DNA from: Enterococcus mundtii
GTDB lineage: Bacteria; Bacillota; Bacilli; Lactobacillales; Enterococcaceae
Length of the DNA stretch: 64,000 nucleotides
Assembly (NCBI RefSeq): GCF_002947535.1
Contig: NZ_PUAP01000026.1
Span: 91,073 to 155,072 of the forward strand
Direction: 5' to 3'
Part shown: positions 18,655 through 31,184 of the stretch, piece after piece
Layout: each line of letters begins with the position of its first letter
How positions within the stretch are numbered: position 1 is the first letter of the stretch
The notes under the pieces: generated by a model
What the model was told of the DNA's origin: nothing
The model's input: only the letters and a program-made list of their open reading frames with translations
The model's database searches: none
Translations under genes and position numbers: made by a program

Positions 18655-19464
18655 ATGTCTATCAAATTAGTCGCTATCGATATCGATGGCACCCTTTTAA
18701 ATGAAAAAAGAGAAATCACTCAGGAAGTAAAAGAGGCAATCGCACGCGCGGTTGAAAAAAACGTGGCGATCGTTCTATGTACAGGTCGTCCGCTTCCAGG
18801 TGTCAAAAACCAATTGAATGAATTGGGATTATACCAAGACAACGATTATGTGATCACTTATAACGGAGCTTTAGTCCAACAAACAAAATCTGGTAAGATC
18901 ATTGCTCGTCATGGCTTGACTTATGAAGATTTCTTGGAGATCGAAGTCATGGCAAGGCGTGTGGGAAGTCATTTGCATTCGATCGATGATCAAACGATCT
19001 ATACAACGAATCGTGATATCAGTCCTTATACTGTCCATGAGGCATTTTTAGTCAACATGCCATTGAAATATCGGACAGCTGATGAAATGACACCTGATAT
19101 GAGTATCGTGAAGATGATGATGATCGATGAACCAGCGATCCTAGATGCGGCCATCGCTCGTTTACCGCAAACCTTCCGCGAAAAATATACGACTGTCAAG
19201 AGTTCACCTTTCTACTTTGAGATCTTGAATAAAGAAGCAAGTAAAGGCGCTGCTGTTGCTAACTTAGCGCAACATCTTGGAATCGATCAAGATGAGATCA
19301 TGGCGATTGGTGACAACGAAAATGATTTGTCGATGATCGAATACGCTGGATTGGGCGTGGCGATGGGAAATGCCGTTCCGTTGATAAAAGAAGCTGCTAA
19401 TGTGGTGACTGCAACCAACGATGAACACGGGGTTGCCGAAGCAATCAAAAAATATGTCTTGTAA
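18655..19464 (+). CDS. Cof-type HAD-IIB sugar phosphatase (YidA-like)
   Basis: This 269-residue cytoplasmic phosphatase is of the HAD superfamily, subfamily IIB. Motif I is DIDGTLL (nucleophile D9, acid D11). Motif II lies in LCTGRPLPG, motif III is the lysine around NKEASKGAAVANL and motif IV is GDNENDLSM. An alpha/beta cap sits between about residues 85 and 190. The family dephosphorylates sugar phosphates with broad range, so the exact substrate cannot be told. AAGGAG is at good distance. It follows the HD gene by 14 bases, so it is probably the third gene of that operon; a strong terminator follows. Confidence 0.9.
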   Translation: MSIKLVAIDIDGTLLNEKREITQEVKEAIARAVEKNVAIVLCTGRPLPGVKNQLNELGLYQDNDYVITYNGALVQQTKSGKIIARHGLTYEDFLEIEVMARRVGSHLHSIDDQTIYTTNRDISPYTVHEAFLVNMPLKYRTADEMTPDMSIVKMMMIDEPAILDAAIARLPQTFREKYTTVKSSPFYFEILNKEASKGAAVANLAQHLGIDQDEIMAIGDNENDLSMIEYAGLGVAMGNAVPLIKEAANVVTATNDEHGVAEAIKKYVL

Positions 19465-19475
19465 AAGTAATGAAT

Positions 19476-19535
19476 AAAAAAAACAGCTCATTTCGAGGAC
19501 CGAAGTATCGGCTCTTTCTTATGAGCTGTTTTTTT
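19476..19535. terminator. Bidirectional terminator between convergent genes
   Basis: AAAACAGCTCAT and ATGAGCTGTTTTTTT form the outer stem, with a long loop containing a smaller hairpin. It ends the lipL operon and the convergent Nudix gene. Confidence 0.85.
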
Positions 19536-19537
19536 GT

Positions 19538-19981
19538 TCAATTTTGTTTCATTGCTAGCCATTTTTCCACTGCCCAACGATGACTTCCTCGTTTTAATTT
19601 TTCTAAAGCAGTTTCAGGAGTGACCCACCAGATCGATTGGTCTTTTTCGGTCGGTTCCCCTACCTTTTGCCAACTCTTTGCTACATAAAAATAGCCGGGA
19701 TTGTGGAAGTAGGTTTTTCGATGGTTTGAGTAAAAATATTCCGCTGCTTCTCCTAAATAACAAGCAATCTCTGCGTTGATCCCCATTTCCTCCAGTAATT
19801 CACGAGAAATCGCTTCTTCGTTCGTTTCACTTCCCTCTTTTTCACCACCCGGCAAAAAAAAGGCACCATTTGGCGCTTCGATCATTGCGATTTTCCCATG
19901 GGTTTCGACAATGATATACGCTGCGTAACGGTCTTGGTAATTTGCAGACTCGTCTTTTTCGCCAAACATTGGGTTTTCCAT
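19538..19981 (-). CDS. Nudix hydrolase
   Basis: This 147-residue Nudix protein contains a complete Nudix box: GGEKEGSETNEEAISRELL followed by EEMGI fits G-x5-E-x7-RE-x2-EE-x-G. The preceding FFLPGG is typical. The family hydrolyses nucleoside diphosphates linked to other groups. The substrate is unknown; a house-cleaning role (oxidised nucleotides) is plausible for a MutT-like protein of this size. It is a single gene, convergent with the HAD phosphatase gene and divergent from the glyoxalase gene, with about 130 bp between. Confidence 0.85.
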   Translation of the reverse strand: MENPMFGEKDESANYQDRYAAYIIVETHGKIAMIEAPNGAFFLPGGEKEGSETNEEAISRELLEEMGINAEIACYLGEAAEYFYSNHRKTYFHNPGYFYVAKSWQKVGEPTEKDQSIWWVTPETALEKLKRGSHRWAVEKWLAMKQN

Positions 19982-20114
19982 AGGTATTGTCCCTTCATCT
20001 TTTTCTTTCTATTCTACATGAGAGTTTTCTCATAAACAAGCACAAACCCATAGTGTACTTGAAATTTTTGATATGATAATGAGGAAAAGGTAAAATAGAA
20101 AGGAAGATATATTT

Positions 20115-20489
20115 ATGAAAATGGCTCACACTTGCGTCCGCGTAAAAGATCTTGACGCTTCTTTAGAATTCTATCAAAAAGCATTCGGCTTTGAAGAAAG
20201 CCGTCGTCGCGATTTTCCAGAAAACAAGTTCACACTGGTTTACTTGACTTTACCAGGAGATGACTATGAATTAGAGTTGACTTACAACTATGATCATGAA
20301 GGCTACGATTTAGGAAATGGCTACGGTCATATCGCTATTTCAGTTGAAGACTTAGAAGCACTTCACGAAAAACATCAAGCAGCAGGCTTCAACGTGACTG
20401 ACTTGAAAGGACTGCCAGGAACAGCTCCGTCTTATTACTTCGTTGTCGATCCTGATGGTTACAAAATCGAAGTCATTCGTACAAAATAA
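20115..20489 (+). CDS. gloA: Lactoylglutathione lyase (glyoxalase I), VOC fold
   Basis: This enzyme isomerises the hemithioacetal of methylglyoxal and a thiol, protecting against methylglyoxal from glycolysis. The protein is 124 residues with the paired beta-alpha-beta-beta-beta units of the VOC fold. Likely metal ligands are the early histidine (MAHTCVRV), the glutamate of YELELTYN, the histidine of YGHIAIS and the glutamate of YKIEVIR, the full GloA set. GAAAGGAAG lies before the ATG. It is a single gene with its own terminator. Confidence 0.92.
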   Translation: MKMAHTCVRVKDLDASLEFYQKAFGFEESRRRDFPENKFTLVYLTLPGDDYELELTYNYDHEGYDLGNGYGHIAISVEDLEALHEKHQAAGFNVTDLKGLPGTAPSYYFVVDPDGYKIEVIRTK

Positions 20490-20502
20490 CTAGCGCAACA
20501 CT

Positions 20503-20552
20503 AAAAAAACAGAGGATGTACACACCACCGTGTATACTTCCCCTGTTTTTTT
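20503..20552. terminator. Bidirectional terminator between gloA and ntpJ
   Basis: Arms around AAAAAACAG-AGG-TGTACAC and GTGTATAC-CCCTGTTTTTTT fold into a stem of about 17 bp with small mismatches and A or T runs at both ends. It ends gloA on the plus strand and ntpJ on the minus strand. Confidence 0.85.
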
Positions 20553-20574
20553 CTGTTTTTAAATCCTCTTACTG

Positions 20575-21921
20575 CTAACCGATCAATACACTCTCTTCTG
20601 GATATTTGTACTTCATCCCTACTTGATTTCCTTTTACAAGGATAGAGAAAAAGACGGTTAAAATCCCTACACGTCCGATATACATCAATGACATGATGAT
20701 CAGCTTTCCAACTTCTGTCAGATCTGGTGTCAAGCCCATTGTCAAACCAACTGTTCCAAATGCTGAAAATACTTCAAAGGCAATATATTCGATGCCTGAA
20801 GTTTCTGGGATCGTCTCGGTTACAGATAAGACCATGATCGCCAACATACATAAAGACAATGTAACGAAAAACAATGTTAACGCGCGAAGAACAGCTGCTG
20901 GACGGATCGTCCGCCCAAAGGCCTCAGCTCTGGTTTTTCCTTTAAATGTCGCGTGCATTTGAATCAATAGGATACCCAAAGTGGTGGTCTTTAACCCACC
21001 AGCTGTTGAACCTGATGTTCCACCGATATACATCAAGACCATTGTCAACATCAAACCGGCATGGCTCATTTGTAAATAGTCGATGGAGTAGTAACCAGCT
21101 GTTCTTGGTGTGACACTCATGAAGAACGTATTCGCTAAACGTTCCAGATAAGTTCCTTCAACTAGATGGATCGCATTTTGTTCGGTAAAGAAAAAGATGA
21201 TAAAACCACCCACCAATAAGCCGCCAGTGACAATCAATGCAATTTTTGAGTGGAGAGTAATTTTCTTTACTTTATGATAACTAAGTAGATCCCGCCAAAC
21301 AATGAAACCTAACCCACCAGCAATGATCAGCGCAGAGACCACCATTAAGAGATAGATGTTTGGCTGATCATTTGCTAAGCTATCCCCTAACAAATCAAAC
21401 CCAGCATTACAAAAACTTGATACGGCATGGAAGATACTGTACCAAATCCCTTTTGTCCATCCGTAAGTCGGCACAAATGTAAAACTCAAGGCAAGTGCTC
21501 CCAGCCCTTGGATGACCATTGCGAATTTCAAGATATAGAGCATCAAACTCATAACACCTGACATGATCTCAAGATTCAATGCTTCTTTTAGTAAGATCCG
21601 CATACTAAAGCTGACTTTTTTCTTCGCTACTGCAAAGAAAATAATGGGGATCATCATAAAACCTAAACCACCGATCTCGATCAAAACCATGATCAGAAAC
21701 TGACCGGCTTCATTCCAATGCGCCGCAGTGTTCAACGTAGTCAAACCAGTGACACAGACGGCTGAAGTTGCAGTAAATAATGCATCAATATAATTCGTCG
21801 GTTCGCCACTTTTACTAAAGAAAGGCAAAGTAAGTAAACTGCCACCAACTAAGATCAAAAGAAAAAAGCCAACAGCAATCAATTGAACTGGTGACAGTTG
21901 TTTTGTTATCCTCTGTTTCAT
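20575..21921 (-). CDS. ntpJ: K+ uptake transporter NtpJ (TrkH/KtrB family)
   Basis: This 448-residue integral membrane subunit of a Trk/Ktr/HKT-type potassium transporter has four M1-P-M2 repeats. The filter glycines lie in TSAVCVTGLTT, SSFCNAGFDL, SVTPRTAGYYS and FSAFGTVGLTMG. In E. hirae the KtrII transporter encoded by ntpJ is the last gene of the Na+-ATPase operon, and the order is the same here. The start is ATG at 21921, with AGAGGAG eight bases before it; a longer reading would add 15 unconserved residues. No ktrA regulatory gene is adjacent. Unlike the rest of the operon, it is separated from ntpD by about 370 bases with a strong terminator-like hairpin. Confidence 0.93.
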   Translation of the reverse strand: MKQRITKQLSPVQLIAVGFFLLILVGGSLLTLPFFSKSGEPTNYIDALFTATSAVCVTGLTTLNTAAHWNEAGQFLIMVLIEIGGLGFMMIPIIFFAVAKKKVSFSMRILLKEALNLEIMSGVMSLMLYILKFAMVIQGLGALALSFTFVPTYGWTKGIWYSIFHAVSSFCNAGFDLLGDSLANDQPNIYLLMVVSALIIAGGLGFIVWRDLLSYHKVKKITLHSKIALIVTGGLLVGGFIIFFFTEQNAIHLVEGTYLERLANTFFMSVTPRTAGYYSIDYLQMSHAGLMLTMVLMYIGGTSGSTAGGLKTTTLGILLIQMHATFKGKTRAEAFGRTIRPAAVLRALTLFFVTLSLCMLAIMVLSVTETIPETSGIEYIAFEVFSAFGTVGLTMGLTPDLTEVGKLIIMSLMYIGRVGILTVFFSILVKGNQVGMKYKYPEESVLIG

Positions 21922-22143
21922 TCGAATCACTCCTCTAAGACCGTTAGCTACCTTCGCAACGAACAAATGAAGTAGCTATTGCTCTCACGGATGTAAAAGT
22001 AAGTCCGCCAAACGCTCGCTCTCTTTTCATCCCTTATCTTACCCTGTTTTTCTTCTTCCAGCAAAGAATTTGAGTCTTTTTCCTCCCTTAGACCTGTTCG
22101 TTTGATACACAGGCTTTCGAACAAACAATAGGAATGCTCAAAT
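21922..22143 (-). other. Leader of ntpJ with a hairpin before the ribosome site
   Basis: About 220 bases lie between the hairpin at 22144-22243 and ntpJ. On the minus strand AGCTAC-TTC and GAAGGTAGCT fold into a hairpin just upstream of the ntpJ AGAGGAG site. The motifs GGTCTAAGGGAGG and GGTCTTAGAGGAG repeat directly. A weak promoter (TTGCTG, 17 bp, TAAGAT) may lie in between. Only ORFs below 30 codons are present, so I cannot find an ntpH equivalent. Confidence 0.4.
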
Positions 22144-22243
22144 GAGTTCTAAAAAAAAACTCCAGATAATAAGCCATAAACGTCCGAAATTAGTTAAAGA
22201 TATTTTTCGACATTTACGGCCTATTCTTCGGAGCTTAGAACTG
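22144..22243 (-). terminator. Terminator-like hairpin between ntpD and ntpJ
   Basis: On the minus strand CTCC plus GGCCGTAAATGTCGAAA pair with TTTCGGACGTTTATGGC plus GGAG, and nine Ts follow. An outer inverted repeat TTAGAACT / AGTTCTAA extends it. It should stop or attenuate transcription from the ATPase genes into ntpJ. Its inner arms (AATAAGCC / GGCCTATT) and AT-rich core resemble the dispersed hairpin family of this window in a diverged form. Confidence 0.75.
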
Positions 22244-22290
22244 TAGCTCGGATGAACGAACAACGTTACTAATTTGCTCGGATGACTTAG

Positions 22291-22926
22291 CTAATCAGCA
22301 TTCCCCATATTTTTCACTTTGATCAAGCGAGTAACTTCCGCACGTTCATTTTCTTCCAACTTCATCTTGATATAATAGATCGTTTCTTCTAGTTGTGGGA
22401 TCGTCATGTACTCTAACGCATTCACTCTACGACGTGTTTTTTCGATCTCACCGGCCATCAGTTGACAAGTTTTCTCGATCTCTGTCAACTCAAGGAGCTT
22501 AGGAAGAAATGAGGTAAACCGATCGATCGAACGGTCTAATTCTGCATTGGAATTCAAATACCCATAATCCACTGGTGCTTCGCCTAGCTGTTCGTCATAT
22601 TCAAAATTCATGATTGGTACTTTAACGCTCATGATGTTTTTTTCGATAACAGCTAACTCGACATTTTCAGCCGGTAGTACAAACAATTCATCAATGAAGG
22701 CTTCCGGCAATGAAGCTTTCGCAAGGACAAAATCGCTCATAGCCGCTGTCATTTCTTTTTCCACTATTTGGCGCAACTCATTGTTCTTACGGATCAGTAG
22801 GATGAATTGACGCATCAATTCATCCTGTTTATCCTTCAACAGTTTGTGTCCTCTTGTTGCAGTCGTCAATTGTTTTTTTAGTCGTGTCAATTCCATTCGT
22901 GTCGGATTAACATTTAATCGAACCAT
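22291..22926 (-). CDS. ntpD: V-type Na+-ATPase subunit D (central stalk)
   Basis: NtpD is the central rotor shaft of the V1 sector. The protein is 211 residues, nearly all helical, with two long terminal helices forming the coiled coil ([15 protein letters not shown] at the start, [25 protein letters not shown] at the end). The start is ATG at 22926 ([10 protein letters not shown]), seven bases after the ntpB stop, with GGGGAG in front. The longer reading through the ntpB end has no support. It is the last of the contiguous ATPase genes. Confidence 0.96.
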   Translation of the reverse strand: MVRLNVNPTRMELTRLKKQLTTATRGHKLLKDKQDELMRQFILLIRKNNELRQIVEKEMTAAMSDFVLAKASLPEAFIDELFVLPAENVELAVIEKNIMSVKVPIMNFEYDEQLGEAPVDYGYLNSNAELDRSIDRFTSFLPKLLELTEIEKTCQLMAGEIEKTRRRVNALEYMTIPQLEETIYYIKMKLEENERAEVTRLIKVKNMGNAD

Positions 22927-22933
22927 CTGACAC

Positions 22934-26084
<3,151 letters not shown>

Positions 26085-26104
26085 TGCACTATCTCCTTTA
26101 CATT

Positions 26105-26416
26105 CTATAAGATATTTTGTCCAACTGCTTTTTCCACACTCTTTTGAATCTCTGCTACGCCGATCCCCATCGTTCCTTGATGGCTAGGGATTAGGACAAT
26201 TGCTGGTGTCATCGATTCTTTATAGCGTTCAATCGTCTCAGGCGTCATTGCCGCAGATTGTTCTGTGACATAGATCACTCCATAGGCGCTTTTTGCCATT
26301 TGTTCGATTGCGCGCCTCACTTCTTGTGGCTCTGTCGCATAGTGCACATCAAACCCAAATAATTTAAATGGTAAAACAGAATCTTTGTCGCCAACGACAC
26401 CGATTTTATGCGTCAT
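26105..26416 (-). CDS. ntpG: V-type Na+-ATPase subunit F (NtpG)
   Basis: This small rotor subunit binds the central shaft NtpD. The protein is 103 residues with the Rossmann-like alpha/beta fold of archaeal/bacterial V-ATPase F subunits ([38 protein letters not shown]). The naming follows the E. hirae scheme. It overlaps the end of ntpC by 11 bases. Confidence 0.94.
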   Translation of the reverse strand: MTHKIGVVGDKDSVLPFKLFGFDVHYATEPQEVRRAIEQMAKSAYGVIYVTEQSAAMTPETIERYKESMTPAIVLIPSHQGTMGIGVAEIQKSVEKAVGQNIL

Positions 26417-27392
26417 AGACTTGTCTCACCCTTTCTCTGATCGTTTCATTGTCAAACTGATTTTTCTTACCGATCACTAATAATCGAAGATTTTTGCTCT
26501 CGATTTCTTTTGCATTCAAGAAAGCAAGTAAAGGTAACGGGCCAAAAGCCTGCGTTTGTGCGGCTTCATACAGCGAAGATAAATAATCGTCTTTGATTTG
26601 TTCTAATCGAACAAAATCCAGTTCTCCTTCATGGATTGCAGGTTCGATCAATTTACGATAATCCGTTGTTTGCAGAAAGTTCAAATAGGTATCCAGCTCA
26701 CTTTTAACAAAAGTCAAAAACGTTTTTTTCGGGATACTGCCAGAACTTGATAGTACTGCGGTCATAAATCCACTCGATCGTTGTTGCAAGATGCCGCGCG
26801 CCATCGTCGTGATATTAGTCAAATCAATAAACGCAATGATTTCTTCCAGTAATTCCGGATAACCAAGTTTCTCTCCAAGACGGCGTTGCTCTGTCAAGAA
26901 GTAGCGATCATAGATGACATCGATTCCTTGTAACACAGAGGATTCTTCACAATATTCATGGACTTCACGAATACTATCCATCAACTGCGATGGCAATTCT
27001 GTAGAGGCTTGTGTATGGATTGCTTGCTTTAACGTTTCACAAGAATAAAACCCATCGTTACGATATAGATGATCGAGATTTTTGCCCGTCATCTCAGCTT
27101 TTGTCAATACTTTTAAATTATGGAACGTATAACGCATCGTATAGACCCAAACGACTTCGGGTTCTGGTGCTGATTCTTTCAACCAAGTAAATAGTTTGCC
27201 CGATTCAGCCAACAGATTTTCCTCAAAGTCCCGTTCAAAACCTTCGTAGATATAAGGATGGTAAATCGTTGTTTTTAACATTTCGCCTAATGCGTCCAAT
27301 GATTTCGTCTGGATCATGCGATCAAAGTCTTCTTTTGATAAAAGTTCTAACTCTCTTCCACGAATCAAGGGATTTAATTCATGATAATCCAT
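26406..27392 (-). CDS. ntpC: V-type Na+-ATPase subunit C (NtpC)
   Basis: This subunit is the socket that joins the rotor shaft to the K-ring (subunit C/d family). The protein is 328 residues, all helical, in the three-lobed pattern of V-ATPase d subunits ([14 protein letters not shown] at the start, [24 protein letters not shown] centrally). It sits 14 bases after ntpE, with GGAGG before the ATG. Confidence 0.94.
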   Translation of the reverse strand: MDYHELNPLIRGRELELLSKEDFDRMIQTKSLDALGEMLKTTIYHPYIYEGFERDFEENLLAESGKLFTWLKESAPEPEVVWVYTMRYTFHNLKVLTKAEMTGKNLDHLYRNDGFYSCETLKQAIHTQASTELPSQLMDSIREVHEYCEESSVLQGIDVIYDRYFLTEQRRLGEKLGYPELLEEIIAFIDLTNITTMARGILQQRSSGFMTAVLSSSGSIPKKTFLTFVKSELDTYLNFLQTTDYRKLIEPAIHEGELDFVRLEQIKDDYLSSLYEAAQTQAFGPLPLLAFLNAKEIESKNLRLLVIGKKNQFDNETIRERVRQVYDA

Positions 27393-27406
27393 TCACCGAT
27401 CCCTCC

Positions 27407-27991
27407 TTACTCGAATAGTTGTTTCGCAATTTCAAAGCGCATTTGTTCTTGCACTTCTTGTACTAGATCACTATAGACAAAGTTGTATTGTACGCCTTGG
27501 TCATCAATCAAAAATCCTGCTTCTTTGGCAATCCTTCGTTCGCTTAGATGCAAGGTAAAAGGCAACTGTTGATTCCACTTTGTCACTACTTCATTGGTTA
27601 AAATAGCAGCAGATTTTTCTCCGGATAATAAAGTAACCTCACCAGATAAGGATAATGTCTGCACCATATTGAACATCAATGAAAGTTGATCTTCTGCTGG
27701 CCAACTTTCTAATTCTTGGCGTGCTTCAGCAAACAAACGATGTAAAAATTCTTGTTTTTCATTGAGTGTTGCTTGACGCACTTCCACCTGTTGGCGATTT
27801 CTTAATTGTCGGTAACTCTTTTCAATTTCTTCAAGCTCTTTAGATTTTTGCTTTTCATAATCTGTTTCTAAACGCGCACGCTCGATTTTGAACTGCTGAT
27901 CGATTTTTTCACGTTCTGCTTTTTCAAACGCCGCTCGTTCTGCTTCAGCTGTTTCATTCATTTGACGAATGATATTATCAATGGCGTTCAT
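27407..27991 (-). CDS. ntpE: V-type Na+-ATPase subunit E (peripheral stalk)
   Basis: This is the peripheral-stalk subunit that pairs with NtpF to hold V1 against the membrane a-subunit. The protein is 194 residues: a long charged N-terminal helix (about residues 5-90, rich in Glu, Lys, Arg and Gln) and a globular C-terminal domain. I start it at ATG 27991 (MNAIDNII), preceded by AAGGAGG. A reading eight codons longer has no ribosome site of its own and overlaps the end of ntpK. Confidence 0.93.
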   Translation of the reverse strand: MNAIDNIIRQMNETAEAERAAFEKAEREKIDQQFKIERARLETDYEKQKSKELEEIEKSYRQLRNRQQVEVRQATLNEKQEFLHRLFAEARQELESWPAEDQLSLMFNMVQTLSLSGEVTLLSGEKSAAILTNEVVTKWNQQLPFTLHLSERRIAKEAGFLIDDQGVQYNFVYSDLVQEVQEQMRFEIAKQLFE

Positions 27992-28007
27992 TGTTTTTCC
28001 TCCTTGT

Positions 28008-28481
<474 letters not shown>

Positions 28482-28503
28482 TTAAAATTCCTCCAATTTT
28501 TTT

Positions 28504-30498
28504 CTACTTTTTCTTATGATTGATATTGACATATTTTTCCGCTGTTTTCAGTGGATCGAAGGCCCGTCCGCCTCCGGTATAAAATTTGCCGAAAAATTCG
28601 ACATATTGCAATCTCGCTCCATGCACGTAGGCACTAAGCAAGGTCAAGAACATATTCAACGCATGTAAAGCAATGATCAGTAAGATCCCGACGCTAAAAC
28701 GTGCGGCCGGCGGCATGAAAGCAACCAACATATTGAAGGCAGCGCCGATACTCCCACCAGAGATCCCCAATGCCATCAAACGTGTATAACTCACTAGATC
28801 ACCGATATAACCAGTCAATCCATACAAATTATACGCCCCTTTTGCGGCACCTTTGACTTTGGAAGAAGATTGAAAAATCGGAATAATCAAAATACATAGC
28901 GCTGATAAAATCGCTAATCCTGCACCTAGGTAAACAAAGATCGGGTTCTTAAGAATCATACTACCAAGCAATAAAAGGACGACTCCTACTAAAATCCCTT
29001 GCCAGGCAAATCCATCATTGATCGCATCCACGTAATCTTTACGCTTGATATGCTCTTTTGCTGCGAGAAACAAACCGACTAAAATCTGGATAAGTCCAAA
29101 GACGACCGATAAGACTAAGATCGTATTGACATCATCTGTTGTAGACAACAATGGGAATGGCAAGTGGATACCTAACACTTCGGTCGGTAACGCTTGTCCG
29201 AAAAATGAACTGTAAATAAATCCCCAGATGATCGACGGAATGGCTAAGATCTCGAAAAACTTAGCAAATCGTTGCATCCCTCGAGGCAATACCAACAATT
29301 TTTGTGCAATGATTGCGCCTATAAGCATGAGTAAGCCATAACCAATATCAGCCACCATCATCCCGAAAAAGACAAGATAAAATGGCGTCATCCATGGTGT
29401 CGGATCGATTTCATGATACTTAGGTAAACTATACATTTCCGTCAGCATCTCAAATGGCGCAACAATTGGATGATTCTTCAATTTCGTCGGTACTTCTTCA
29501 TTGATCTCTTCTTCTGTTGGTTCTTCGAAGCTGAGAAAGACTTCATCAGCAGACAACACATTTTCTACCTGCTGGATCAATTCTTGCTTTTCTTCCTCAC
29601 CGACCCAACCTTGGACAACGATCAGGTAGGGTGCCCAGACAAAGCGATCCTTCACTGCTTCTCGTTCTGCCATTGCTAATAGGATTTCTTCTGCCCATTC
29701 CAATTCTTGGATGTAACTACTACAATGACCGATTTTGATCGCTAATTTTTTTTGCGCTTCATAACAGGCTTGCAACTCTTGTTTGATTTTCTGTAGCTGT
29801 TCTTTTGGCGTGACATCATAAGGATATGCTTCTTTGACAAAACCATAACGAGTAGCGATTTCATCGACAGCGGAGGCTGAAGTTTTGAGCACCACATAAG
29901 TCAAATAAGCGAAATGATCCGTTTCATTGATTTCTTCCACATAGACTTCTGGTATTTTTGCTAATGTTTCTCTAAACTCTGTCGCATTAGCAACACTGAT
30001 CGTTCCCATCACAACTGTTGTTTGTTGGCTGCTAAAGCTTTGTGGAATAAAATCTAGATTTGACCAATGTGTCAACCAGTCTTCTTGCTCTGTCAATTGT
30101 TCTCGTTGTTCTGCCAGTGTTTCCCATTGTTTCTTTAAACCTAATATTTCAGTTAATCGCTTCGTAAATTCTTCTTCCGAATAATTTGCTTCTAGTTCCT
30201 GCAAGGTCAGTTCTCTTCGTTTGAGGTGTTGCTTCTTTTGTTGCTTGTCCCCGTGGTGATCAATGAATTGAACTGCTTCTCTTGTTTGCATGATCCGACT
30301 AGAGAGCGCATTGACGATCGGTTCTTTTTCAAAAATCGCTGCTTTAGGAAAGTAAGTATCGACCCATTGATTATTTGTCGTTTCTTGAAAAAGATCTCGG
30401 ATCTCCACATTTTGGATGCCTTGGATCGTTTTTAACAGGACATCCTCATGGCGCTTATCGGAAATAAGAGTGACTTTCTCCATCTTAGTGACGGCCAT
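28504..30498 (-). CDS. ntpI: V-type Na+-ATPase membrane stator subunit I
   Basis: NtpI (subunit a) forms the ion half-channels against the K-ring. The protein is 664 residues. The cytoplasmic N-terminal half (about 1-350) contains coiled coils that bind the peripheral stalks; the C-terminal half has about eight membrane helices. The essential arginine lies in the late helices (the segment [22 protein letters not shown] is the conserved family block). Its start overlaps the end of ntpF by 14 bases. Confidence 0.96.
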   Translation of the reverse strand: MAVTKMEKVTLISDKRHEDVLLKTIQGIQNVEIRDLFQETTNNQWVDTYFPKAAIFEKEPIVNALSSRIMQTREAVQFIDHHGDKQQKKQHLKRRELTLQELEANYSEEEFTKRLTEILGLKKQWETLAEQREQLTEQEDWLTHWSNLDFIPQSFSSQQTTVVMGTISVANATEFRETLAKIPEVYVEEINETDHFAYLTYVVLKTSASAVDEIATRYGFVKEAYPYDVTPKEQLQKIKQELQACYEAQKKLAIKIGHCSSYIQELEWAEEILLAMAEREAVKDRFVWAPYLIVVQGWVGEEEKQELIQQVENVLSADEVFLSFEEPTEEEINEEVPTKLKNHPIVAPFEMLTEMYSLPKYHEIDPTPWMTPFYLVFFGMMVADIGYGLLMLIGAIIAQKLLVLPRGMQRFAKFFEILAIPSIIWGFIYSSFFGQALPTEVLGIHLPFPLLSTTDDVNTILVLSVVFGLIQILVGLFLAAKEHIKRKDYVDAINDGFAWQGILVGVVLLLLGSMILKNPIFVYLGAGLAILSALCILIIPIFQSSSKVKGAAKGAYNLYGLTGYIGDLVSYTRLMALGISGGSIGAAFNMLVAFMPPAARFSVGILLIIALHALNMFLTLLSAYVHGARLQYVEFFGKFYTGGGRAFDPLKTAEKYVNINHKKK

Positions 30499-30817
30499 AA
30501 GTTTCTTTCACCCTTTCAATGATTGCGTCAACCGCTTGCTTCCGTTGCTTTTCATATTGTTCTTGTACGATGGATTGCAATCGTTTAGCATCTTCGTTCA
30601 ATTTATTTTTTTCAGCAGTAGCTTGATGTTGTTCTGCTTGTTTTTTTTCTTCAAGCAACTGTTCTAAAAGTTTCCGCTGGTCTATACGAAATTGATTCAA
30701 CTCTGCTTCTTTGATTTGTTTGTACTCTCTCAATTCCTGATGAAGTTTTTGCATGGTTTGTTCATTTGCTTTTTCAGCTTGTTGGATTTTTTCTAACGCT
30801 TCTAACACATTTCCCAC
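30485..30817 (-). CDS. ntpF: V-type Na+-ATPase peripheral stalk subunit NtpF
   Basis: This 110-residue, almost wholly coiled-coil protein is rich in Gln, Lys and Glu ([20 protein letters not shown]...). It is the partner of NtpE in the peripheral stalk (subunit G/H). It is the first gene of the operon, as in E. hirae. The ATG lies only about ten bases after the U-tract of a leader terminator, with AAAGGATG as the ribosome site, so its translation can start only on transcripts that read through. Confidence 0.93.
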   Translation of the reverse strand: MGNVLEALEKIQQAEKANEQTMQKLHQELREYKQIKEAELNQFRIDQRKLLEQLLEEKKQAEQHQATAEKNKLNEDAKRLQSIVQEQYEKQRKQAVDAIIERVKETYGRH

Positions 30818-30827
30818 ATCCTTTCTC

Positions 30828-30878
30828 TAAAAAAAAAGAGGGACATCCTTTCTTTTTTCATTGAAAGTATGTCCCTCT
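30828..30878 (-). terminator. Terminator in the ntp leader (candidate attenuator)
   Basis: On the minus strand AGAGGGACATACTTTC pairs with GAAAGGATGTCCCTCT around a ten-base loop and ten Ts follow. On the plus strand the stem is not followed by Ts. The gene on the other side is divergent, so no upstream gene exists for it to terminate. It acts on the ntp transcript itself. Confidence 0.88.
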
Positions 30879-30982
30879 AAAAATAACTTCAGATAATCTA
30901 GGCACTTCCAAAAAAATGTTCTTCTCACCCCTTGAAGAACTAGATCCTTGAAGCTTGCGCCCAACCATTTATATATTTCTTA
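30879..30982 (-). promoter_or_regulatory. Structured 5' leader of the ntp operon, possible riboswitch
   Basis: This is the transcribed stretch between the predicted start (about 30982) and the leader terminator. Read on the minus strand it can form a hairpin GTTCTTC / GAAGAAC (30940-30918). GATCTA / TAGATT (30946-30941 with 30900-30895) encloses that hairpin. A competing pairing joins GGC..GCTTC (about 30960-30950) and GGAAGTGCC (30909-30901). Mutually exclusive helices before a terminator are what a ligand- or ion-sensing attenuator needs. I cannot match it to a riboswitch model from memory. Confidence 0.55.
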
Positions 30983-30988
30983 CTTACA

Positions 30989-31016
30989 AGTATAACAAAT
31001 TCAGGTGAAATTTCAA
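30989..31016 (-). promoter_or_regulatory. Promoter of the ntp operon
   Basis: On the minus strand TTGAAA (31016-31011), a 16-bp spacer and TATACT (30994-30989). This would start transcription near 30982 and give a leader of about 165 nt before ntpF. Confidence 0.75.
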
Positions 31017-31136
31017 CTATCTGATATGTTTTTCCTCTCAGAAAGCTCATAACTGACAGTAAATGAGCAAGTTTAGATAAATATTCTACCTATTATATAA
31101 TTACGTACGTTTTCCAAAACAAATATTTTAATTTTT

Positions 31137-31154
31137 TTTTAACTATTGTTAAAA
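31137..31154. promoter_or_regulatory. Palindrome TTTTAAC-TATT-GTTAAAA
   Basis: Perfect seven-base arms lie about 30 bp before the gene at 31185 and overlap its likely -10 (TAAAAT). It may be an operator for that gene. The regulator is unknown. Confidence 0.4.
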
Positions 31155-31184
31155 TAGAAGTAGTTAATGAATGGAGGAAATCGT

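Noticed and set aside
21922..22140. Possible c-di-AMP (ydaO) riboswitch before ntpJ
   Set aside because: The AGCTAAC and GGAG pieces occur, but the other conserved ydaO blocks (GGGGGAACC-like and GGGGTGAAT-like) are missing. Kept only as a structured leader.
21934..22200. ntpH candidates: two ORFs of 28-29 codons
   Set aside because: Too short, overlap terminator or hairpin sequences and have no clear ribosome site; I could not support either as NtpH.
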